From Kitasatospora sp. NBC_00240 (GTDB lineage Bacteria > Actinomycetota > Actinomycetes > Streptomycetales > Streptomycetaceae), in the NCBI RefSeq assembly GCF_026342405.1, contig NZ_JAPEMU010000001.1:3410001-3474000 (forward strand): a stretch of DNA of 64,000 bases. The letters are read 5' to 3'. The stretch's first letter is position 1, and each line of letters starts with the position of its first letter. Under the pieces are notes generated by a model that had not been told where the DNA came from, made no database searches, and was given only the letters and a program-made list of their open reading frames with translations. The position numbers were made by a program, and so were the translations under genes. Below are positions 6,689-14,924 of the stretch, in pieces.

Positions 6689-9493
6689 TTACAGGCTGCT
6701 CATGGCGCGCGGGCCCAGATCACTGCGCACGGGCAGCGGCGCGATCCGCACCCGGGCACCCAGGATCGCCAGTCCGTGCGGGGCCACGACCACCGGTTCG
6801 AGATCCACCGCGGCAACCTCCGGCAGGTCGTCCACCAGGCACGACACCCGCAGCAGCAGCTCCTCCAGGGCCGCGGTGTCCACCGGGTCCGAGCCCCGCC
6901 AGCCGAAGAGCAGCGGGGCCGCCCGAACCTCCCGGATGAGACTCGCCACATCCTGGTCGGTGGCCGGCACCAGCCGGTGGGCGACGTCGCCCAGCAGCTC
7001 CGCCGGGGCCCCGGCCAGGCCGAAGGACAGGATGGTGCCCACCGCCGGGTCGACGGTGGCGCCGATCACCGTGTCCACCCCGCGCGGCGCGAGACGCTGC
7101 ACCACCAGCCGCGCCTGGGCGGCGCCGCCCAGCAGCGCGTCCAGCTCCCGGTGGGCCCGGCGCAGCCCGGGCTCCCCGGTGAGGTCCAGCCGGACGCTGC
7201 CCAGGTCGGGGCGGTGGCGCAGGTGCGGAGCGGTCGCCTTCAGCGCGACCGGGTAGCCGAGGACGGCGGCGGCCCGTACCGCGCTCTCCTCGTCGGGCGC
7301 CTGGATCGTCGGGTGGACCTCGATGCCGTAGGTGGCGAGCAGCGCGTTCCCCTCGGCCTCCGCCAGGGTGATCCGGGCGCCGCCGGGCTGGAGGCGGGCC
7401 GCGGCGGCGGCCCGGGTGCCGAGCGCCGCCTCGACCAGCGTGCGGGCCGCGCCCTCGTCGATCCGGTCGAGTTCGGGGACCCGCGCGGTCTCCTCCGCCT
7501 CGGCGGTACGGCGGCGCCAGTCGGCGTACCGGACGGCGTGCGCCAGCGCGTGCACGGCCCGCTCGGGCGCCGGGTAGGCCGGGAGGCCGCCCTCCCGAAG
7601 CCGGTCGGTCAGATCGGTCAGCGCCAGATGGGCGAGCAGCAGCGGCTTGCCCAACTCCTTCGCCCTGGCAGCCGATTCGAGCAGGGCGTCGGCGATCTCC
7701 GGATGGTCCTGGCCCGGGTCGTCCGCATGCAGCCGGCCGCCCGTGAAGGCGTGCGCCGCGGTACCGATCGGCGGGATCGCCACCGCGATCACCGCGTCCA
7801 CCGCCGGGTCCGCGAGCGCGGTGTCCAGGGCTATCCGGAAGTTCTCCCCGGTGGCGGCGGTGGTCAGGTCCACCGGGGTGCGCGGGCGCAGCCCGGCGCC
7901 CAGGCAGGCGTCATGGGTGAGCAGGCCCATCGAGTCGGAGTTCCCGACCACGGCCACCCGGTCACCGGGCGGCAGCGGCTGGCGGGCGAGCAGCTCGCCG
8001 GCGTCGAAGAGTTCGGTGATGGTGTCCACCCGCAGCACCCCGGCCTGCTGGAACAGCGCGTCCACGGTGGCGTCGCGCAGGCCGCTGGCGGCCGGCTGGA
8101 CGGCGTGGCCGGGCGGCAGGCTGCCGGTGTGCCGGGCGCCCTTGACCACCACCACCGGCTTGACGGTGGCGAGCCGGCGGGCGATCCGGGTGAACTTGCG
8201 GGGGTTGCCGAAGGACTCCAGGTACAGCAGCACCACGTCGGTGGCCTGATCCTCCTCCCAGTACTGCAGCAGGTCGTTGCCGGAGACGTCGGACCGGTTG
8301 CCGACCGAGGCGAAGGAGGAGACGCCCAGGCCGCGACGGTGTGCGGCCTCCAGCAGGGCCACACCGATCGCGCCCGACTGGCAGAAGATCCCGAAGCCGC
8401 CGCGCTCCGGCAGGACGGGCGCCAGCGAGGCGTTCAGCGGCTGCTCCGGGTCGGTGTTCACCAGGCCGAAGGCGTTCGGGCCGATCACCCGCATGCCCGC
8501 CGCCCGGGCCTGGCGGACCAGCGCCCGCTGGTGGTCGCGGCCGTCCGGGCCGGTCTCGGCGTACCCGGCGGTGACCACCACCAGGCCCTGCACCCCGTGC
8601 GCGCCGCAGTCCGCGACGGCGGCCGGCACCGCGGCGGCCGGCACGGTGATCACCGCGAGGTCCACCGGCCCGGGGATCTCCAGCACCGAGCGGTAGACCG
8701 GCACCCCGTCCAGTTCGCCACCCGGCGGGACGTTGCGGTTCACCGCGTACACCGGCCCCCGGAAGCCCGCGAGGTCGCGCAGGACCGCCCGGCCGACCGT
8801 CTGCGGGTTGCGCGAGACGCCGACCACGGCGACCGAGCGCGGGGTGAGCAGCCGCTGCACCGACCGGGCCTCCGCGCGGTGCTCGCGGGCCCGCATCACG
8901 GCCAGCGAGGCCGCGGTGGGCTCCAGGTCGAACTCCAGGTGCACGACGCCGTCCGCGAAGCTGCGGTGCTGGGTGTAGCCGGCGTCGGTGAAGACCTTGA
9001 CCATCTTGCGGTTCTCCGGGAGCACCTCGGCGACGAACCGCCGGATGCCACGTTCCTGTGCGACCGCCCCGATGTGCTCCAGCAGGGCGGAGGCGACACC
9101 CCGGCCCTGGTGGGCGTCCTGCACCAGGAAGGCGACCTCGGCGTCGGTGCCGTCCTCGGAGGGGCGGCCGCTCTCGTCGATGCGGTCGTAGCGGACGGTC
9201 GCGATGAAGCGGTCACGGACCACCACGGCCAGGCCCACCCGGTTGACGTAGTCGTGGTGGGTGAAGCGCCGGACATCCTTGTCGGACAGCCGCGGGTAGG
9301 GCGCGAAGAACCGGAAGTACTTCGACTGGTCGGACACCTGCTCGTAGAACTCCACCAGGCGCGCCGCGTCGGCCGTGGTGATCGGCCGGATCCGGGCGGT
9401 GCCGCCGTCCCGCAGCAGCACGTCCGCCTCCCAGTGCCGGGGGTAGCCCTGCTCGTCGGTCGGCTTCGCCTGCGGTACCCGAGAGTCGTCCAC
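6689..9493 (-). CDS. GNAT acetyltransferase fused to ADP-forming acyl-CoA synthetase (Pat-like)
   Basis: This protein of about 934 residues begins with a GNAT domain (about residues 20-175; VQDAHQGRGVASALLEHIGA is the acetyl-CoA loop). It continues with a CoA-binding Rossmann domain (SVAVVGVSRNPQTVGRAVL near 205) and the succinyl-CoA-ligase-like domain (FGIFCQSGAIGVALLEAA near 370, carrying SGAIG). It ends in an ATP-grasp segment (about 680-930). N-terminal GNAT order matches actinomycete Pat proteins, which acetylate lysines of enzymes such as acetyl-CoA synthetase; the synthetase half usually acts as sensor or regulator. GTG at 9493 is a guess: an in-frame GTG at 9544 adds 17 residues and no ribosome site is strong. 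It heads the leftward run to tdk. Confidence 0.9.
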   Translation of the reverse strand: MDDSRVPQAKPTDEQGYPRHWEADVLLRDGGTARIRPITTADAARLVEFYEQVSDQSKYFRFFAPYPRLSDKDVRRFTHHDYVNRVGLAVVVRDRFIATVRYDRIDESGRPSEDGTDAEVAFLVQDAHQGRGVASALLEHIGAVAQERGIRRFVAEVLPENRKMVKVFTDAGYTQHRSFADGVVHLEFDLEPTAASLAVMRAREHRAEARSVQRLLTPRSVAVVGVSRNPQTVGRAVLRDLAGFRGPVYAVNRNVPPGGELDGVPVYRSVLEIPGPVDLAVITVPAAAVPAAVADCGAHGVQGLVVVTAGYAETGPDGRDHQRALVRQARAAGMRVIGPNAFGLVNTDPEQPLNASLAPVLPERGGFGIFCQSGAIGVALLEAAHRRGLGVSSFASVGNRSDVSGNDLLQYWEEDQATDVVLLYLESFGNPRKFTRIARRLATVKPVVVVKGARHTGSLPPGHAVQPAASGLRDATVDALFQQAGVLRVDTITELFDAGELLARQPLPPGDRVAVVGNSDSMGLLTHDACLGAGLRPRTPVDLTTAATGENFRIALDTALADPAVDAVIAVAIPPIGTAAHAFTGGRLHADDPGQDHPEIADALLESAARAKELGKPLLLAHLALTDLTDRLREGGLPAYPAPERAVHALAHAVRYADWRRRTAEAEETARVPELDRIDEGAARTLVEAALGTRAAAAARLQPGGARITLAEAEGNALLATYGIEVHPTIQAPDEESAVRAAAVLGYPVALKATAPHLRHRPDLGSVRLDLTGEPGLRRAHRELDALLGGAAQARLVVQRLAPRGVDTVIGATVDPAVGTILSFGLAGAPAELLGDVAHRLVPATDQDVASLIREVRAAPLLFGWRGSDPVDTAALEELLLRVSCLVDDLPEVAAVDLEPVVVAPHGLAILGARVRIAPLPVRSDLGPRAMSSL

Positions 9494-9716
9494 GTTCGTC
9501 AGGTTATCGGGCAGCGGGCCGGATGGCGCCGGCCACGCGCCCACGGCACTGTGGAGGGGCGCCCACCCCTGTGGGCAAAGACTCTCGCGACCCTTCCGAC
9601 CGGGGCCGCGGACCCGGGCGGACCAGGTCCGGGAGGCCGGCCGGAAGGGCTCCGTGCCCGGTCAGACGCGTTCCGTGGCCGCGAGCGGCGGTGAAGCAGT
9701 CCGGCACTCATGCGAC

Positions 9717-9732
9717 ACTGGTCTAGACAACA
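9717..9732 (+). promoter_or_regulatory. DasR-responsive element (dre) upstream of ptsH
   Basis: ACTGGTCTAGACAACA matches the DasR (GntR-family, GlcN-6-P-sensing) consensus ACTGGTCTAGACCACT at 14 of 16 positions, including the palindromic core GGTCTAGAC. It lies 46 nt before the ptsH start. DasR control of pts genes, including ptsH, is established in S. coelicolor; here the site is read directly and its function is inferred. Confidence 0.75.
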
Positions 9733-9777
9733 TGGCCGTCTACGTAACATGGCCAGCAACACCGAAAGGCACGTCTC

Positions 9778-10056
9778 ATGGCTGAGCGCCGCGTCACCAT
9801 CGGTTGGGCCGAGGGCCTGCACGCCCGTCCCGCCTCCATCTTCGTCCGCGCCGTCACGGCCACGGGCGTGCCGATGACCATCGCCAAGCCCGACGGCAAG
9901 CCCGTCAACGCCGCGTCGATGCTCGGCCTGCTCGGCCTCGGCGCCGAGGGCGGCGAAGAGGTCGTCCTCGCCTCCGACGCCGAAGGCGCCGACAGCGCCC
10001 TGGACCGCGTCGCCAAGCTCGTCCACGAAGGCCTCGACGAGCTGCCCGCGGCCTGA
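9778..10056 (+). CDS. ptsH: HPr phosphocarrier protein of the PTS
   Basis: HPr accepts phosphate from enzyme I~P and passes it to sugar-specific IIA domains. In streptomycetes it serves fructose and N-acetylglucosamine uptake. The protein has 92 residues. The phosphorylated histidine is His15 in GLHARPAS. The regulatory-serine region is NAASMLGLLGLG with Ser47. Residue spacing and length fit the family exactly. GAAAGG precedes the ATG by a suitable distance. It is a single gene with a DasR-type operator upstream and a strong terminator downstream; enzyme I and IIA genes are not in the window. Confidence 0.97.
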   Translation: MAERRVTIGWAEGLHARPASIFVRAVTATGVPMTIAKPDGKPVNAASMLGLLGLGAEGGEEVVLASDAEGADSALDRVAKLVHEGLDELPAA

Positions 10057-10066
10057 GCCGTCGCCT

Positions 10067-10108
10067 GCCGGAGGGGTGCGCCACAGCGGGACGGCGCACC
10101 CCTCCGGC
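10067..10108 (+). terminator. ptsH terminator
   Basis: A perfect 16-bp stem (10067-10082 with 10093-10108) and a 10-nt loop begin 11 nt after the ptsH stop. Confidence 0.7.
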
Positions 10109-10127
10109 GTGCCGGGCGGTAGGCGAA

Positions 10128-10158
10128 GGCGGGGCCCCGGCACCGCCGCGGCCCCGCC
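10128..10158 (-). terminator. Probable rtcB terminator
   Basis: A 9-bp stem GGCGGGGCC/GGCCCCGCC with a 13-nt loop lies just past the leftward rtcB stop at 10171. Confidence 0.45.
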
Positions 10159-10170
10159 CCGCCCATGCCG

Positions 10171-11382
10171 TCAGCCCTTGACGCAGACCACCTGCTTGAG
10201 GTGGGCGACCACCTCGACCAGGTCCCTCTGCTGGGCGATGACCTTCTCGATCGGCTTGTACGCACCCGGGATCTCGTCGACGACGCCGCTGTCCTTGCGG
10301 CACTCGACGCCCTTGGTCTGCTCGGCCAGGTCCTTCGTGGTGAACCGCTTCTTGGCGGCCGTCCGGCTCATCTTCCGGCCCGCTCCGTGCGAGGCCGAGT
10401 TGAAGGCCGCCTCGTTGCCCAGACCGCGGACGATGTACGAACCGGTCCCCATCGAGCCCGGGATGATCCCGAAGTCGCCGGAGCCGGCCCGGATCGCGCC
10501 CTTACGGGTCACCAGCAGGTCGACGCCGTCGTACCGCTCCTCGGCGACGTAGTTGTGGTGGCAGCTGATCACCTGGTCGAAGCCGACCCGCGCCTTCGCG
10601 AACTCGCGGCGGACCACGTCCTGGAAGAGCCCCATTATCACCGCACGGTTCTTCTTGGCGTACTCCTGGGCCCAGAAGAGGTCCTGCCGGTAGGCATCCA
10701 TCTGCGGCGTCTGCGCGATGAAGACCGCGAGATCGCGGTCGACCAGCCCCTGGTTGTGCGGGAGCGAGCGGGCGACGCCCATGTGGTGCTCCGCCAGCTC
10801 CTTGCCGATGTTGCGCGATCCGGAGTGCAGCATCAGCCAGACCGAACCGGATGTATCGACACAAACCTCAATGAAATGGTTCCCGGACCCGAGAGATCCC
10901 ATCTGCTGCATCGCCCGCTCGCGCCGCCACTTCACCTCCGGCGCGACGGTGTCGAACCGCTCCCAGAAGTCGTCCCAGCCGGCCGCGCCGAAGCCGTGGA
11001 GCCTCTGCGGGTCCACCGGGTCGGTGTGGAGTCCACGGCCCACCGGGATGGCCTGCTCGATCTTGGACCGCAGCCGGGACAGGTCGTCCGGCAGGTCCTT
11101 CGCGGTGAGCGAGGTCTTCACCGCGCTCATCCCGCAGCCGATGTCGACGCCGACCGCCGCCGGGCAGACGGCGCCGTTCATGGCGATCACCGAGCCGACG
11201 GTCGCGCCCTTGCCCAGGTGGACGTCCGGCATCACGGCGAGCCCGTGCAGCCACGGCAGCGTGCTGATGTTGCGCAACTGCTGGATGGCCTGGCCCTCGA
11301 CGGTGGCCGGGTCGGTCCACATCCGGATCGGGACGCGGGCTCCGGCGATCTCGTACGGGGCTGGTACTGCGGTCTGCGACAT
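10171..11382 (-). CDS. rtcB: RtcB-family RNA-splicing ligase
   Basis: RtcB joins RNA 2',3'-cyclic phosphate (or 3'-phosphate) ends to 5'-OH ends using GTP and Mn2+, in RNA repair. The 403-residue product has the family metal and guanylylation motifs in order: DVHLGKGATVGSV, VGVDIGCGMSAV, GSGNHFIEV, HSGSRNIGK, SCHHNYVAEE, GSMGTGSYIVRG and the nucleophile-histidine loop SASHGAGR. ATG at 11382 (MSQTAVPAP) has GGAGGTCG 9 nt upstream and is preferred over the 11-codon longer reading. No RtcA cyclase or archease is visible nearby. Confidence 0.95.
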   Translation of the reverse strand: MSQTAVPAPYEIAGARVPIRMWTDPATVEGQAIQQLRNISTLPWLHGLAVMPDVHLGKGATVGSVIAMNGAVCPAAVGVDIGCGMSAVKTSLTAKDLPDDLSRLRSKIEQAIPVGRGLHTDPVDPQRLHGFGAAGWDDFWERFDTVAPEVKWRRERAMQQMGSLGSGNHFIEVCVDTSGSVWLMLHSGSRNIGKELAEHHMGVARSLPHNQGLVDRDLAVFIAQTPQMDAYRQDLFWAQEYAKKNRAVIMGLFQDVVRREFAKARVGFDQVISCHHNYVAEERYDGVDLLVTRKGAIRAGSGDFGIIPGSMGTGSYIVRGLGNEAAFNSASHGAGRKMSRTAAKKRFTTKDLAEQTKGVECRKDSGVVDEIPGAYKPIEKVIAQQRDLVEVVAHLKQVVCVKG

Positions 11383-11478
11383 GACTGAACGACCTCCGGG
11401 GTCGACTGGTTCCATGCTAGTTCGGGGGGTGCCGCGCGAAGCTTCCGGCGTGGCTCGGGTACGTCCTGGACGCGGCGC

Positions 11479-11568
11479 TCAGGAGCTGCGGCGTCGGCGC
11501 GAGGCGGGACGGGGCAGTCTCGGGGAGCGCTGCGCGCCGGTGGGGCGCAGGGTGGGCTCGACCCGCAT
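11479..11568 (-). CDS. Possible small arginine-rich protein, 29 aa
   Basis: The ORF starts ATG after GGAAGGAGGCGGTCACC, one of the best ribosome sites in the window. It encodes MRVEPTLRPTGAQRSPRLPR followed by PASRRRRSS and a stop. The product is basic and likely disordered. Its only support is the ribosome site and start. It could also be a leader peptide or chance, since arginine- and proline-rich ORFs arise easily at this GC content. Confidence 0.3.
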   Translation of the reverse strand: MRVEPTLRPTGAQRSPRLPRPASRRRRSS

Positions 11569-11663
11569 GGTGACCGCCTCCTTCCGTCGCCTCGGCACCT
11601 GTGCAGCACGTTCGGCTGCGGGGTGTATCTACCCACGGGGGCGGCGGGCAGGGCAAGGGAATT

Positions 11664-11717
11664 TCTCCGCGCGGACGTGAATCTCCGGGCGGACGCGAAT
11701 CCCCGGGCGGACGCGAA
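11664..11717. repeat. Three tandem 18-nt units
   Basis: The units at 11664-11681, 11682-11699 and 11700-11717 read T-C-(T/C)-CCG-(C/G)-GCGGACG-(T/C)-GAA and differ from one another by 1-3 bases. They sit directly against the terminator hairpin that follows the M16 genes. No function is apparent. Confidence 0.7.
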
Positions 11718-11751
11718 GGGGCCCGGCGGAGCCGATGCTCCGCCGGGCCCC
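11718..11751 (-). terminator. Terminator of the M16 peptidase operon
   Basis: A perfect 15-bp stem (11718-11732 with 11737-11751) and a CGAT loop lie 28 nt past the stop of the leftward operon. Confidence 0.75.
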
Positions 11752-11779
11752 CGTCCCGTGCGCGCGGGAGGCCGGTCCG

Positions 11780-13171
11780 TCAGGAGGTGACGACGGTGAC
11801 CTCGCCGATACCGAGCTTCTTGACCGGGTCGGCGATCACGGCGGCGTCGCCGACCAGCACGGTGACCAGGCGGTCCGGCGGGAAGGCCGCGACGACGGCC
11901 TCGGTGGCGGCCGCGGTGCCGAGTTCGGCGAGCTGCCGGTAGACCTCGGACTGGTAGTCGTCGGGGAGGTACTGCTCGACCTGGTCGGCGAGGGTGCCGG
12001 CGACGGAGCCCGCGGTCTCGTACTTCAGCGGGGCGACGCCCACCAGGAACTGGACGGCCTCCTCGCGCTCGGCGTCGGTGAGGCCCTCGGCGGCGAGGGT
12101 GCGCAGGATGGTCCAGGTGTCGGCCAGGGCCGGGGCGGTCGAGGCGGTGTCGACCGAGCCGCTGATGGCGAGCATCGCGCGGCCGGAGCCGTCGGCGGCG
12201 GAGCGCAGCGGCTGGGCGAAGGCCCGGACGCCGTAGGTGTAGCCCTTCTCCTCGCGCAGGACGCGGTCCAGGCGGGAGGTGAGGGTGCCGCCGAGGCAGT
12301 AGGTGCCGAGGATCTGGGCGGCCCAGGCGTCGTCGTGGCGGTCCGGTCCGATCCGGCCGATGAGCAGCTGGGTCTGGACGGAGCCGGGGCGGTCGACGAT
12401 GATCACGCGGCCGGTGTCGTCGGCGGTGACGGGGGCGTGCACGCTGGGCGCGGCCGCGGTGCCGGTCCAGGCGCCGAGGGTGGCTTCGAGCAGCGCCGGC
12501 AGGTCGATGCCGGTGAGGTCGCCGACGACCACGACGGTGGTGGTGGCGGGGCGGATGTGGGCGTCGTAGAACGCCTTCACGGCCGGCCGGTCGATGGCCT
12601 TGACGGTGTCGGCGGTGCCGCCGCGGGGGCGGGAGAGCCGGTCGGCGCCGTCGAAGAGGTCGGCGTAGAGGGCCTTCGCGGCGCGGCGCGCGGGGTTGGC
12701 CTGCTCGTGGACGATCTCGTCGAGGCGGTTGGCGACCAGGCGCTCGATCTCGTTCTCGGGCAGGGCGGGCGCGCGCAGGGCGTCCGCGAGCAGGCTGAGT
12801 CCGCGCTGCAGCCGGGAGGCCGGGACCTCCAGGGAGACCCGGATGTCGGGGTGGTCGGCGTGCGCGTCGAGGGTGGCGCCGGTCCGCTCCAGCTCGGCCG
12901 CGAACTGCTCGGCGGTGAGCGTGTCGGTGCCTTCGTTGAGGGCGCGGGCGAGGATGCCGGAGACGCCGTCGAGGCCCTCGGGCTCGGCCGCGAGCGGGGC
13001 GTCGAGGAGCACGTCGACGGCGACCAGCTGCTGGCCGGGGCGGTCGCAGTACAGGACGGTGATGCCGTTGGCGAGGGTGGTGCGGTCCGGCCGGGGGAAC
13101 GCCCACGGGCTGGGGGTGCCGGGCTCGGGCTGGGGGTGGAACGTCATGGCGGGGGTGGGGTCGGTGCTCAT
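11780..13171 (-). CDS. M16 family peptidase homologue lacking the catalytic motif
   Basis: The 463-residue protein has the two-domain M16 (insulinase/pitrilysin) fold. It has no HxxEH zinc motif in its first domain (TLANGITVLYCDRPGQQLVAVDVLLDAP is where the fold begins). It keeps the C-terminal Arg/Tyr-type segment LREEKGYTYGVRAF near residue 315, which helps bind substrate in the partner subunit. This is the usual non-catalytic partner of a bacterial M16B heterodimer. Its ATG overlaps the stop of the catalytic gene (ATGA, 13168-13171), so the two are translationally coupled. The substrate is unknown; peptide processing or degradation is inferred from the family. Confidence 0.93.
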   Translation of the reverse strand: MSTDPTPAMTFHPQPEPGTPSPWAFPRPDRTTLANGITVLYCDRPGQQLVAVDVLLDAPLAAEPEGLDGVSGILARALNEGTDTLTAEQFAAELERTGATLDAHADHPDIRVSLEVPASRLQRGLSLLADALRAPALPENEIERLVANRLDEIVHEQANPARRAAKALYADLFDGADRLSRPRGGTADTVKAIDRPAVKAFYDAHIRPATTTVVVVGDLTGIDLPALLEATLGAWTGTAAAPSVHAPVTADDTGRVIIVDRPGSVQTQLLIGRIGPDRHDDAWAAQILGTYCLGGTLTSRLDRVLREEKGYTYGVRAFAQPLRSAADGSGRAMLAISGSVDTASTAPALADTWTILRTLAAEGLTDAEREEAVQFLVGVAPLKYETAGSVAGTLADQVEQYLPDDYQSEVYRQLAELGTAAATEAVVAAFPPDRLVTVLVGDAAVIADPVKKLGIGEVTVVTS

Positions 13172-14529
13172 GCGGCCGTCTCCTCCTCGGTGTCGTCGGC
13201 CGTAGCGGTGTCGTCGGTGTCGTCGGTGGGCTCGTAGACGAGGACGGCGCGGTTGTCGGGGCGCAGGCGGGCCTCGGCGATCGCCTTGACCTCCTCCGCG
13301 GTGATGTCGAGGACCTTGGGGAGGGCGTCGTTCAGCAGCTTGGGGTCGCCGAACAGGACGGCGTAGCGGCAGAGTTCGTCGGCGCGGCCGGCGACGGTGG
13401 TGAGCCGGTCGAGCCATTCGCGCTCGATCTGGGCCTGGGCGCGCTCGAGTTCCTCGGCGGTGGGGCCCTCGGCGGCGAAGCGGGCGAGCTCCTCGTCGAC
13501 GGCGCTCTCGATCTGGGCGATGGTGGCTTCGCCGGAGGTCTTCACGTCGAGCCAGCCGAGCGAGGGGGCGCCGGCCAGGCGCAGCAGGCCGAAGCCGGCG
13601 ACGACGGCGGTGCGGTCGCGGCGGACGAGCCGGTTGTAGAGGCGGCTGGACTCGCCGCTGCCGAGGATGGTGAGGGCGAGGTCGGCGGCGTCGGCCTCGC
13701 GGGTGCCGTCGTGCGGGAGGCGGTAGGCGGCCATCAGGGCGCGGGAGGGGACGTCCTCCTCGACGAGTTCGCGGGTCTCGGCTCCGATGGTGTCGGGGAG
13801 GCTGCCGTCGCGCGGGGGCTGCTTGCCGTCGTGGCCGGGGATGGTGCCGAAGTACTTCTCGATCCAGGCGACGGTCTGCTCGGGGTCGATGTCGCCGACG
13901 ACGGACAGCACGGCGTTGTTGGGCGCGTAGTAGGTGCGGAAGAACGCGCGGGCGTCCTCCAGCGTGGCGGCGTCCAGGTCGGCCATCGAGCCGATGGGGG
14001 TGTGGTGGTAGGGGTGGCCGTCGGGGAAGGACAGCGCGGTGAGCTTCTCGAACGCGGTGCCGTAGGGCACGTTGTCGTAGCGCTGGCGGCGCTCGTTCTT
14101 GACGACGTCGCGCTGGTTCTCCATCGAGGTGTCGTCGAGCGCGGAGAGCAGCGAGCCCATCCGGTCGGCCTCCAGCCAGAGGGCGAGTTCGAGCTGGTGG
14201 GTCGGCATGGTTTCGAAGTAGTTGGTGCGTTCGAAACTGGTGGTGCCGTTGAGCGAGCCGCCGGCGCCCTGGACGAGCTCGAAGTGCCCGTTGTTGGAGA
14301 CGTTGGCGGAGCCCTGGAACATCAGGTGCTCGAAGAGGTGGGCGAGACCCGTACGGCCCTTGACCTCGTGGCGGGAGCCGACGTCGTACCAGAGGCAGAC
14401 GGCGGCCACCGGGGTGAGGTGGTCCTCGGAGAGCACCACGCGCAGGCCGTTGGCCAGGCGGTGTTCGGTGATGGCGATGGCAGCGCCAGTGCCTCCGGTG
14501 GAGGCGGCTGCGGGGGCCGGGTTGGCCAT
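13168..14529 (-). CDS. M16 family zinc metallopeptidase (catalytic subunit)
   Basis: The 453-residue protein has the inverted zinc motif HLFEH at residues 64-68 (GRTGLAHLFEHLMFQGSANV). The downstream metal-ligand glutamate region lies about 75 residues later (LTALSFPDGHPYHHTPIG context). It is probably cytoplasmic, since no signal peptide is seen, and forms a heterodimer with the overlapping downstream gene. ATG at 14529 (MANPAPAAAS) has GGAAGGA upstream; longer readings add a low-complexity leader. The gene diverges from parC across about 395 nt. Confidence 0.93.
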   Translation of the reverse strand: MANPAPAAASTGGTGAAIAITEHRLANGLRVVLSEDHLTPVAAVCLWYDVGSRHEVKGRTGLAHLFEHLMFQGSANVSNNGHFELVQGAGGSLNGTTSFERTNYFETMPTHQLELALWLEADRMGSLLSALDDTSMENQRDVVKNERRQRYDNVPYGTAFEKLTALSFPDGHPYHHTPIGSMADLDAATLEDARAFFRTYYAPNNAVLSVVGDIDPEQTVAWIEKYFGTIPGHDGKQPPRDGSLPDTIGAETRELVEEDVPSRALMAAYRLPHDGTREADAADLALTILGSGESSRLYNRLVRRDRTAVVAGFGLLRLAGAPSLGWLDVKTSGEATIAQIESAVDEELARFAAEGPTAEELERAQAQIEREWLDRLTTVAGRADELCRYAVLFGDPKLLNDALPKVLDITAEEVKAIAEARLRPDNRAVLVYEPTDDTDDTATADDTEEETAA

Positions 14530-14924
14530 GCGCTCGGGTCCTTCCCGTCGTCGAGGGTCCGGGGTTCGTTGAGTGATCCCCATTGTGGTGCAACGCGTGA
14601 AGGCCGTGGATGTGTCCGCGCGGACGGGGCGTTCGCCACGGGCGGAAGCGCCGGCGGAGCGGGTGGGAGGTGCGTCCCGGTGGGTGGGTGGCGGCCCTTG
14701 GCGGGGTCTGTCGGCCGTAGGGTTCACAATGGGGGCGCTGAACGACTGGCCGACAGTCGCCCGGAGCGCCGAAGGGTCCGCGGGCACGGGGCAGTCCCCC
14801 GTCCTGCGGACGCAGTCCGCCGAACACAGAGCCGAACACAGAGAAGTCCAAGAGCACAGCGCCGTCCGGGCCCCTGGTCCGGGGCGGCAGACGAAGCCGA
14901 CAGACGCAAGGGAGCCCCGCCGCG
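14530..14924. other. 395-nt divergent promoter region (M16 operon / parC)
   Basis: No gene is supported here. A directly repeated CGAACACAGAG (two copies near 14820-14845) lies about 90 nt before parC. Promoters for both directions must lie here, but I could not assign -10/-35 boxes with confidence. Confidence 0.35.

Larger units (their letters stand above)
11383..11779. other. 397-nt gap between rtcB and the M16 peptidase pair
   Basis: It contains the upstream region of rtcB, a possible 29-codon leftward ORF (11479-11568), three tandem 18-nt units (11664-11717) and the M16 operon terminator (11718-11751). I recognise no conserved gene. Confidence 0.4.

Noticed and set aside
6572..9694. A 1040-codon + strand frame opposite the Pat-like gene
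   Set aside because: It is the antisense shadow of a gene with clear GNAT, CoA-binding and ATP-grasp motifs; composition is Gly/Arg/His-rich without domains.
11780..14857. A continuous 1025-codon leftward reading frame across both M16 genes
   Set aside because: Only its right-hand end (the second M16 protein) is protein-like; the rest is an arginine/histidine/proline-rich shadow of the catalytic M16 gene in another frame.
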